This document shows, one piece after another, positions 33,835 to 42,000 of a stretch of DNA of 64,000 nt (positions within the stretch are counted from its first letter, which is position 1; each line of letters starts with the position of its first letter). Source of the DNA: CAYGDP01 sp964348665 (GTDB taxonomy: Bacteria; Verrucomicrobiota; Verrucomicrobiia; Palsa-1439; CAYGDP01). The notes below the pieces were generated by a model. The model saw only the letters and a program-made list of their open reading frames with translations, made no database searches and was not told the DNA's origin. Position numbers and translations under genes: made by a program. The stretch is taken from positions 62,001 through 126,000 of the forward strand of contig CAYGDP010000007.1 in the NCBI GenBank assembly GCA_964348665.1, read 5' to 3'.

Positions 33835-34872
33835 ATGCACCATAAATATCGTTTCAGTTTCGGGCCATGGAACATCAGTGAAGGGCGCGACCCGTTCGGC
33901 CCGGAAGTCCGCAAACCGCGCAGCTTCGCGCAGAAACTCAAACTTTACAAAAAACTCGGTTTTGACGGTGTCCAGTTTCACGACGACGACGCTGTGCCGA
34001 ACATTGATCGCTTCCGCCACGCCGAGATTGTGCGCAAAGCCAGACAAATGCGCCGGGCGCTGGACGATCACGGCCTCGTCGCCGAATTTGTCGCGCCGCG
34101 TCTCTGGGAATCGCCGCGTACGATTGATGGCGCGTACACGTCCAACAATGCCGCCGACCGGAAATACGCGATTGACCGCTCGCTCGTCGCGATTGATATC
34201 GCCAACGAACTCGGCTGTCGCGACATAGTGCTCTGGCTGGCGCGCGAAGGCACGTACATCCGCGAATCAAAAGATGCCAAACGCGCCGTCGGTTATCTGG
34301 TCGAAGCCTGCAACGCAATGCTCGCGCACGACCGCAACTGCCGCCTGCTGATTGAACCGAAGCCGAACGAACCGATGGATTCCGCGTTCCTGCCCACCAT
34401 CGGCCATGCGATTTCGATTTCGTATCTTACCCATGACCCGTCCCGCGTCGGCGGTCTCATCGAAAGCGCACATGCGATTCTCGCCGGGCTCGATCCGTCC
34501 GAGGAGATGGCATTCGCGCTCTATCACAATAAACTCTGGAGCGTTCATCTCAACGATCAAAACGGCCTGAAGTTCGACGAGGACAAGTCCTTCGGCGCGG
34601 TGGATCTGCGCCGCGCGTTCAATCAAGTGCGAGTGCTTGACGACAACGGCTATGGCGCGAACGGCGAGTTCGTCGGTCTCGACATCAAAGCGATGCGCAC
34701 GCAGCCGTTCGAGATCGCGACCAAACATCTGGCCAACAGCCGGGTAATTTTCATGATGCTGTTGGAAAAAGTCCGCAGCTTCGACCGTAAAAAAGCGGCT
34801 GCCGCGATCGCCGCCCGCGATTACGAGGCGCTTGAATTGCAAGTGATGAAACTTCTCATGGGAACAAAATAA
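33835..34872 (+). CDS. Xylose-isomerase-like TIM-barrel protein
   Basis: A 345-residue protein. It shares several xylose isomerase marks: FGFDGVQFHDDD-type segment near residue 43-52, IVLWLAREGTY (131-141), IEPKPNEP (173-180) with the metal-binding Glu, the HNKLWSVHLNDQ segment and GLDIKAMR. It is shorter than class II XylA and could act on another aldose. An AAGGA site lies before ATG 33835. The next gene is an oxidoreductase of the Gfo/Idh family, a usual neighbour of sugar isomerases. Confidence 0.8.
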   Translation: MHHKYRFSFGPWNISEGRDPFGPEVRKPRSFAQKLKLYKKLGFDGVQFHDDDAVPNIDRFRHAEIVRKARQMRRALDDHGLVAEFVAPRLWESPRTIDGAYTSNNAADRKYAIDRSLVAIDIANELGCRDIVLWLAREGTYIRESKDAKRAVGYLVEACNAMLAHDRNCRLLIEPKPNEPMDSAFLPTIGHAISISYLTHDPSRVGGLIESAHAILAGLDPSEEMAFALYHNKLWSVHLNDQNGLKFDEDKSFGAVDLRRAFNQVRVLDDNGYGANGEFVGLDIKAMRTQPFEIATKHLANSRVIFMMLLEKVRSFDRKKAAAAIAARDYEALELQVMKLLMGTK

Positions 34873-34883
34873 AACACAAATGG

Positions 34884-34918
34884 ACACGAACATTCGTGTG
34901 AATTCGCGTGCATTCGTG
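34884..34918. repeat. Intergenic ATTCGTG repeat with small hairpin
   Basis: ACACGAA-CA-TTCGTGT (34884-34899) is a perfect 7-bp stem. It is followed by ATTCGCGTGC and ATTCGTGGTC, spaced 10 bases. The same ATTCGTGG words recur before purH (36138-36167). Confidence 0.7.
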
Positions 34919-34927
34919 GTCTGAACT

Positions 34928-36088
34928 ATGAAAGAAATCCGCTTCGGCATCGTTGGTTGCGGCCTCGTTGGCCGCGAACTAGCCAGCGCCATGGCGCGGT
35001 GGATTGCTCTGGTGGATTTCCCCGCCCGCGCCACGCTAACGGCTGTCTGCGACACGAACGAGAAGCTGTTCGATTTCTTCCGCGCAATCCCGACCGTCAA
35101 GCTTTTCACGGCCGACTACCGCGAGTTGTTGCGGTCGCCCGACGTTGACGCCGTGTACGTCGCGCTGCCGCACCATTTGCACGAGCAAGTCTATTGTGAT
35201 GTCATCGCGGCCGGCAAACATCTGCTTGGCGAGAAGCCGTTTGGCATTGACCGCGCGGCTTGCGAGCGAATTCTGAAAGCCCAAAGTCCAAAATCCAAAA
35301 TCCAAAATCAGGTCATCCGTTGCTCCTCCGAGATCCCCTTCTTTCCCGGGCCACAGCGCATCGTGCAAATGATACGCGACCGAGCATTTGGCCGTATCCT
35401 CGAAGTGCGCGCGAGTTTCCTGCACTCCAGCGACCTAGATCCCAACAAACCGATCAACTGGAAACGCCAGACGCAGTTTTGCGGCCAGGCAGGCGTTCTC
35501 AACGATCTGGGCATGCACCCGCTTCACATCCCACTGCGCGTCGGGTGGAAACCCAAGAGTCTCTACGCGCAACTCCAAAAAATATTTCCCGAACGTCCTG
35601 ACGGCAAGGGGGGCGTGGCCGCGTGCGATACGTGGGACAACGCGATCCTTCATTGCAACGTCGAGACCGACCCCTCGACTTTGCTCGGGACAGACGGCGC
35701 ATCTTTCCCGATGACGATTGAGGCAAAGCGCATCGCGCCCGGCGAGATGAACACGTGGTCACTGGAAGTGCTCGGCACAAAATCTGGCGTGCGCTACTCG
35801 ACCAAACAGCCGAAAACGCTCTGGACGTTTCGCCCCGAGAAAGAACAGGCATGGGCGACGACTGATCTCGGTAGCCAGTCGGTATTCCCGACGGTGACGG
35901 GTGGCATCTTCGAGTTTGGGTTCAGCGACGCGTGGGTGCAAATGCTCGCCGCGTTTGTCGCCGAAGCAACGGGAAATCTCGGCGATCGTTTCGGCTGTGT
36001 GACGCCACAAGAGGCTCTCGACGCGCATCGCATCTACGAAGCGGCGCTGCGCTCTCACGCGGAACAACGCGTCGTGAAGTTGCCATGA
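34928..36088 (+). CDS. Gfo/Idh/MocA-family oxidoreductase
   Basis: A 386-residue NAD(P)-dependent dehydrogenase-like protein. The dinucleotide fold starts IRFGIVGCGLVGRELAS, the active-site Lys is in HLLGEKPFGIDRAA, and the C-terminal beta-sheet domain follows (LNDLGMHPLHIPLRVG). Residues about 118-128 (QSPKSKIQNQ) come from four copies of a 7-bp repeat and sit at a surface loop of this family. It follows the isomerase-like gene by 55 bases and probably handles the same sugar. Confidence 0.88.
   Translation: MKEIRFGIVGCGLVGRELASAMARWIALVDFPARATLTAVCDTNEKLFDFFRAIPTVKLFTADYRELLRSPDVDAVYVALPHHLHEQVYCDVIAAGKHLLGEKPFGIDRAACERILKAQSPKSKIQNQVIRCSSEIPFFPGPQRIVQMIRDRAFGRILEVRASFLHSSDLDPNKPINWKRQTQFCGQAGVLNDLGMHPLHIPLRVGWKPKSLYAQLQKIFPERPDGKGGVAACDTWDNAILHCNVETDPSTLLGTDGASFPMTIEAKRIAPGEMNTWSLEVLGTKSGVRYSTKQPKTLWTFRPEKEQAWATTDLGSQSVFPTVTGGIFEFGFSDAWVQMLAAFVAEATGNLGDRFGCVTPQEALDAHRIYEAALRSHAEQRVVKLP
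35281..35308. repeat. Four tandem 7-bp repeats within the oxidoreductase gene
   Basis: CCAAAGT then three exact CCAAAAT units. The length of 28 bases is not a multiple of three, so copy-number change would break the gene. It lies in a stretch of the protein that is variable in the family. Confidence 0.9.
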
Positions 36089-36137
36089 CAAATGTTGCGC
36101 GAAAATGAGTGAGGGAGTCGTCGCAGACATTAGAATA

Positions 36138-36167
36138 ATTCGTGTCCATTCGTGGTCATTCGTGGTA
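36138..36167. repeat. Three tandem 10-bp repeats upstream of purH
   Basis: ATTCGTGTCC, ATTCGTGGTC and ATTCGTGGTA lie end to end, 15 bases before the purH start codon. They match the words at 34890-34918. No promoter motif is clear around them. Confidence 0.85.
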
Positions 36168-36181
36168 AATACGCCCCTGTT

Positions 36182-37762
36182 GTGACGAAAATCCGACGCG
36201 CACTGATCAGTGTCTCTGACAAAGCAGGCTTGGCGCCGTTTGCTCGTGAACTGGCGAATCTCGGCATCGAGATCCTTTCGACGGGCGGCACCGCCAAGGC
36301 GCTCCGCGAGGCCGGCATCGCGGTCAAAGACGTGAGTGAACACACGGGGTTCCCTGAAATGCTCGATGGCCGGGTCAAAACGCTTCATCCCAAAATCCAT
36401 GGCGGCTTGCTTTACATTCGCGGCAACGTCGAACACGAGAAACAGGCTCAAGAGCATGGCATTGCGCCGATTGACCTCGTCGTGGTGAATCTTTATCCGT
36501 TTGAGAAGACCGTGGCAAAGGAGGGCGTTGTCGTTGCGGAGGCGATCGAGCAGATTGACATTGGCGGACCTTCCATGCTCCGCAGCGCGGCCAAGAATCA
36601 CGCCAGTGTGACGGTCATCGTGGATCCTGCGGATTACGAGGCGGTTCTGAAGGACATGAACGAACATGGCGGCGAGACATGCGCCAATTTTCGGTGGAAA
36701 CTGGCGGCGAAAGTGTTTGCGACTACGGCGCGGTACGATGCCGCGATCGCAGACTATCTCGGTCGCGAACGGCTCAAAGCGAAAGGCAAACCCTCCTCGC
36801 CGTTTCCGGAAACATTTTCATTGTCGCTGAAAAAAGCGCAGGAGCTTCGGTACGGCGAAAACCCGCATCAAACGGCGGCGCTCTACGGTGATTTCGCGCG
36901 CTACTTCGAGCAACTCCACGGCAAAGAGCTTTCCTACAACAACATCCTCGACATCAGCGCGGCGGCGGAATTGATTGCCGACTGCAACAGCGAGCCAACG
37001 ATCGCCATCCTGAAGCACAACAATCCTTGCGGGGCGGCCCAGGCGGCCAGCTTGCGCGCGGCGTGGGACGCGGCATTCGAGACCGACAAACAAGCGCCCT
37101 TTGGCGGGATCATCATCGCGAACCATCCGGTCGACCTTGCCACTGCCGAGGCGATTGCGGAGATATTCAGCGAAGTGATCGTGGCGCCGGATTTCGCGTC
37201 GGACGCGCTCTCGTTGCTGCAAAAGAAGAAAAATCTGCGCTTGATCAAATCCCGGTTCACTCTTCAAAGCGCTCGTTCCGTGCCCGTTACATTTCGCTCC
37301 GTCGCGGGGGATGCAGTTCTTGCACAGGAGCGCGACACCCGATTGCTCTCCGCCGCTGATTTCAAGGTGGTCACCAAGCGCCGGCCCACGGAAGACGAAA
37401 CGCGAGCCCTTCTCTTCGCCTGGCGCGTGGTTAAACACGTTAAAAGCAACGCCATCGTGTTGGCGGGAGGCAGCGGGAAAACGTTCCGCACGCTCGGCAT
37501 CGGCGCGGGTCAGATGAGCCGCGTGGACTCCGCGAAGATCGCCGTATGGAAGGCGGGTGAAGCAAAGCTGAACTTGAAAGGAAGCGTTTGCGCCAGTGAC
37601 GCGTTCTTTCCATTCCCCGACGGCCTCATCGCGTTGGCGGACGCGGGTGCGAATGCCTTCATTCAGCCGGGCGGCAGTGTCAAAGACCCCGAAGTGATCG
37701 CCGCCGCCGATGCCCGCGGTGCTGCGATGGTTTTCACCGGTGTGCGACATTTTCGGCATTGA
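36182..37762 (+). CDS. purH: Bifunctional AICAR transformylase / IMP cyclohydrolase
   Basis: A 526-residue enzyme for the last two steps of IMP synthesis. The N-terminal cyclohydrolase domain has RRALISVSDKAGL, ILSTGGTAKALREAG and RVKTLHPKIHGGLL. The transformylase domain has LRYGENPHQTAALYG, ILKHNNPCGAAQA with the active-site Lys-His, and ends with FPDGLIALADAGANAFIQPGG. The GTG at 36182 gives the usual N-terminus; another GTG at 36152 lies inside the ATTCGTGG repeats and is less likely. A small gene follows 10 bases downstream. Confidence 0.96.
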   Translation: MTKIRRALISVSDKAGLAPFARELANLGIEILSTGGTAKALREAGIAVKDVSEHTGFPEMLDGRVKTLHPKIHGGLLYIRGNVEHEKQAQEHGIAPIDLVVVNLYPFEKTVAKEGVVVAEAIEQIDIGGPSMLRSAAKNHASVTVIVDPADYEAVLKDMNEHGGETCANFRWKLAAKVFATTARYDAAIADYLGRERLKAKGKPSSPFPETFSLSLKKAQELRYGENPHQTAALYGDFARYFEQLHGKELSYNNILDISAAAELIADCNSEPTIAILKHNNPCGAAQAASLRAAWDAAFETDKQAPFGGIIIANHPVDLATAEAIAEIFSEVIVAPDFASDALSLLQKKKNLRLIKSRFTLQSARSVPVTFRSVAGDAVLAQERDTRLLSAADFKVVTKRRPTEDETRALLFAWRVVKHVKSNAIVLAGGSGKTFRTLGIGAGQMSRVDSAKIAVWKAGEAKLNLKGSVCASDAFFPFPDGLIALADAGANAFIQPGGSVKDPEVIAAADARGAAMVFTGVRHFRH

Positions 37763-37772
37763 GGGGAAGGAC

Positions 37773-37922
37773 ATGCATATTCCTGAACACTTGACCATTC
37801 CAATTGAAAGCGTACCATTTGACCAACTCTTCCAAAAGTGGAGATGGCTGCTGAAAACCACCTACACTCCTGTGATGATGACTGCGTTTGGCGACCTCTT
37901 CCTCTTGCTTCCGTTGAATTAA
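37773..37922 (+). CDS. Small protein, possibly a truncated DUF1851-like gene
   Basis: A 49-residue protein with a strong GAGGGGAAGG site before ATG 37773. The sequence ends with YTPVMMTAFGDLFLLLPLN and then stops. The pattern xFGDLFL is seen in the middle of DUF1851 (T6SS immunity Tdi1-like) proteins, which are about three times longer. It may therefore be the remaining N-terminal part of such a gene. It lies 10 bases after purH and 46 bases before the DUF692 gene. It has no Cys, so it is not a methanobactin- or bufferin-type precursor. Confidence 0.5.
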   Translation: MHIPEHLTIPIESVPFDQLFQKWRWLLKTTYTPVMMTAFGDLFLLLPLN

Positions 37923-37968
37923 ACGACGAAATCATTTCCTTTTAATTCATCTTATCTTGGCCGGACAA

Positions 37969-38874
37969 ATGAGCATCCCAATCTTATTTGGACTTAACGC
38001 ATCCGAGGCTGCCTTTGAGTTGTTGCGGCAGAAGCGGATTCATGTGGATCGATTGAAGTGCGCTCCTACGCCGAGCGAACTGGACCGAGGAAAATCGGCC
38101 GGGCCGGTGTATGTGCATTTTCCTCTCAAGGTCGGCTTGGGAATCGGAGACGCCGTCCACGCCCATAACGGCAAGCGAGTAAATTGGTTTCGGGTGGAAC
38201 AATTGCTGCGGGAGACCGACACGCCGCATGTGAACCTTCACCTGTGGCCTGCGCCGAAGGATTATCCCCAAATACCGCTCCAAACCGCCAACCCGCGGGA
38301 TTTCGATTTTTTGGTGGAACAAACCCTGCGGGATGTCCGTCAAATCGTCCGGCGTTTTGGTGGGGATCGAGTCGTGGTGGAAAACGACTTTGACAAGGGC
38401 GGCACACGATTGCGACCGGCGTATCAACCGTCATTTATCCGCTCCATCGTCCAGGAATCGAAGTGCGGTCTTCTGCTGGACTTATCACACGCCAGAATGG
38501 CGGCGCATGCTCTTGAGATGAAAACACCACAATATCTGGCGGCGCTGCCGATGGATCGGCTTTGCGAGATGCATTTCAATGGCGCTCACATCATCGAAGG
38601 ACGCTGGATCGAACTCCTGCGTCGTGGCAAGATATCCGAAGCCACAATCCAGCATCTCGCCGGTAAATCCCTCGATCATCTTCCGCTGGCCGAGGCGGAC
38701 TGGGAACTGCTGGAATGGTCGCTGGCAAAGATCGCCTCTGGACAATGGCGTTCGCCCTGGATCGCCACGTATGAATATGGCGATTTTCTTGCGCTCCGGG
38801 TCGCTCTCACTGAAATCGAAGTTTTGGCAACTCAAACTCCGCGGCTCGCCGCCTTGATCAAACGCGCGCGCTAA
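37969..38874 (+). CDS. DUF692-like (MbnB-type) TIM-barrel protein
   Basis: A 301-residue protein. Probable metal ligands in the right order are H50 (VYVHFPL), H91 (NLHLW), E138 (VVVENDF), D171 and H174 (LLLDLSHARMAAH), E200 and H202 (CEMHFNG) and a Glu in ATYEYGDF. DUF692 proteins such as MbnB are di- or tri-iron enzymes that modify Cys in peptide natural products. Here no Cys-rich peptide or DUF2063 partner is found nearby, so the role may differ. ATG 37969 is preferred to the TTG at 37957. Confidence 0.68.
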   Translation: MSIPILFGLNASEAAFELLRQKRIHVDRLKCAPTPSELDRGKSAGPVYVHFPLKVGLGIGDAVHAHNGKRVNWFRVEQLLRETDTPHVNLHLWPAPKDYPQIPLQTANPRDFDFLVEQTLRDVRQIVRRFGGDRVVVENDFDKGGTRLRPAYQPSFIRSIVQESKCGLLLDLSHARMAAHALEMKTPQYLAALPMDRLCEMHFNGAHIIEGRWIELLRRGKISEATIQHLAGKSLDHLPLAEADWELLEWSLAKIASGQWRSPWIATYEYGDFLALRVALTEIEVLATQTPRLAALIKRAR

Positions 38875-39023
38875 AGGCACAATGCTTAATAACCGCCGAT
38901 GAACGCTGTGAGTGCGCCGACCGATTCGCGGGAAACCTCGGCAAACCGGTACAGTTTCGGCTGGGGCATTGCGAAACTAGGCTTGCAATCTGCCTCTCAA
39001 CGGGCTTTATTACCGCTTCGCCC

Positions 39024-42000
39024 ATGAAACGGCTCTTGCGACAATTATGGCGGAAGCAAACTCCCGCGCGTCCCCGACGAATGGCGCCAATGGTTTTTCG
39101 CGCCGAACCGTTGGAGCCACGGATTTCGCCCTCGCATTCGATCGGCGACCACATTCATCCGCGACTTTCCATCGTCATCGAGGGCACACCGGTGGAAATC
39201 CCCTCCAATATCGGGATCACGGCGACGCAACACTTCAACCCGCACACGCACGACACGGCGGGGACGTTGCATGTGGGGGAAGGTCCACTTGTCGGAATCG
39301 ATCCGCCGTTGTCGCCCAATCGGTTTATGACGTTGAAAGATTTTTTTGACGTTTGGCGGACGACGGGCACGGTTGGCACGCCGCAAAACAATCCAAACGC
39401 ATTATTTAGCAGCACCCAGATTCTCGAAAACGTGGCCGACGCAACTCATGTCGTCACGATGACGGTCAATGGGACACCGAACACGGACTTTGAGAACTTC
39501 GTCCCGCACGACGGCGATCAAGTCGTCATCAGTTACGTGGAGACCGGCGGCAGCGAGCCAACAGCCAACACGCATCCGGCTGGCAGCGTGCCACATCATA
39601 TTCATTGGCATTTGCAAATTTCCATTGATGGTCAAAATTTTTCAATTCCTGCCAGTGTGGGACACACCTCGCCGGGACCGCTTATTGGCACATTCAACGA
39701 GAACGCCCACACTCATACAACGGACGGCATCGTTCACTTCAATGAAGGCACACCAACGTTTCTGCCGGTCGAAGAATTCATAACCACGTGGGGCGCCGAG
39801 TTGGATCCGACACACATCAAAATCCCCAATCCCGGCGGAGGATTCACGGAGCGAACGGTGGACGCAACGCATACGCTCCGGTTTTTGGTGAATGGCGCTG
39901 ACAATGTGTTTTTCGAGAATTACGAGCCGGAAGATGGAGATCAGATTCTTATCAGCTACGAAACGATTCCCATCGGCGATGCCCCGACGCTTGGCCCCAT
40001 CAATAATATCACGATGGCCGCGGGCAAATCGCTGCCCGTGCCGCTGGACGGATTCGACCACAACGGTGACCCGCTGTCCTATACGTTCACCAGCGACAAT
40101 CCGAATGTGACTGGGACATTCGCGCCCGCGACGAACCAAGGATTGCGATTGAGCGTCAGCGGCAAGGATATCGAAGGCAATGATTTTTCGGGGAATCTCG
40201 TTTTCCAACTCTACGACGATCTGACGCCGGATACGGTCGCGCGGATCGTGGGGCTGGTCAACGCCGGTTTTTATGACACGCTGAAGTTTCACCGCGTCGT
40301 CAACGATTTCGTTGCGCAAGGCGGCGACCCGCTGGGCACGGGAAGCGGTGGCACTGACAATTCGCTCGTGCCGCTCGATCCGTCGCTCGTTGGAAAATTC
40401 GAGGACGAATACGACCCGTCCACCGCCTTCACCGGGTTCGGCCAGCTGGCCATGGCCAACAGCGGGGACGACACCAACGACAGCCAGTTTTTCATCACCG
40501 ACACAAATATCGGCTTGGTCTATTCCGGTTCCAGCAACAACGAGAAACCGCCGCAACATCTCAACTTTCAACACTCCATTTTCGGCCAGCTTGTCGAAGG
40601 ATTCGATATTTTCCAGAAACTCATTCTCACCCCCGTCACCGGCAGCACGCCGGTCACCAATGTCGTCATCAACGACGCCATTATCTTCACCGACAACCAG
40701 AACGCCGTTCTGCGCCTCTCGTCGCCAGCCACGTTCAACGGCAGCGCCAATGTGACCGTGACAGCCACCGGCCCGGGTGGCTCCGCACAACGCAGCTTTG
40801 TCGTCACCGTCCTGGCCGATGACGTCAATGACCGCCCCTTTATCCACCACGACACGGTCAATGACGTAACGACAACGCAGGACGTTCCCGCCAGTTTTCC
40901 CATACCGGCCAGTGATTTGGAAAACGATATTTTGACCCGCGTGATCCGCGACCAAAACGATTTCACCAAAGTACCGCCCAACGTCAACGTCTTCATCAAC
41001 TCCGCCACCGGACAAGCCACGCTCACTCCGTTGAGCGGGTTTGTCGGTACCGTGGATCTCTTCGTTGGCGTTCGGGACCAAACGGCGCGCGACAACGCCG
41101 CGCTCGATGCGCAGAGTCAGTTTGACACGGAAAAAATCCGCCTTTTCGTCGGTCGCACCGATAACGCGCCGACGCTCCAGTTCAACCTCTCCGGTTATAC
41201 CGTGAACGAAAGTGGCGGCACCGCGACGGCTACCGTCACACGCACGGGACCGACGACTGGCACGCTGATGGTGGATTTTGCAACGATGGACGACAGCGCG
41301 ACCGCGGGCAGCGATTATACGGCGACGACCGGCACGCTCACGTTTGCGCCGGGCGACACCACGGAGACGTTCACGATTACCATCACCAACGATGCGGTCG
41401 CCGAGCTTCCCGAAACGATTTTTCTCAAACTCTCCAACCCAACCGGTGGCGCACAACTGGGCACGTTCAGCAGCGCAGTGTTGACCGTGCAGGACAACGA
41501 GACAGCTAAGTTTGAGTTTGACCCAGCCACCTACACTGTCGCCGAACACGGCTCGACCGCGACCATCACGATCGTCCGCAAAGGCGCCAACTCCGCCGCG
41601 CAAAACGTCAGCTTCAGCACCGCGGACGGCTCCGCCACTGCCGGCAACGATTACACCGCCGTCACCAATTCTGTCATTGCATTCGCAGCGGGGGAAACCA
41701 AGAAAACCGTGACGGTTACTTTGCTGGACGACGTTGTGATTGAAGGGAACGAAACTGTTACGCTCAAATTAAGCAACCCTTCGGGAGGCGCGACGGTCGG
41801 TCCCGACGGCACCATGACCATTGCCGATACGGTGTTCCAATTCAGCGCGGCGAGTTTCTCGGTTGCGGAAAACGTTGGCAATGCTGTGATCAATCTGACT
41901 CGCACAGGGGACGATACTGCCAGCGCGGTAAACGTGCAATTCGACACGAGCGATGGTACGGCGACAGCCGGGGATGATTACACGACCGTAACGACATTTC

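Noticed and set aside
39642..41603. 653-codon open frame opposite the giant surface protein
   Set aside because: The sense strand carries clear Calx-beta and cyclophilin domains; the antisense product is Arg/Gly/Val-rich and matches nothing known to me.
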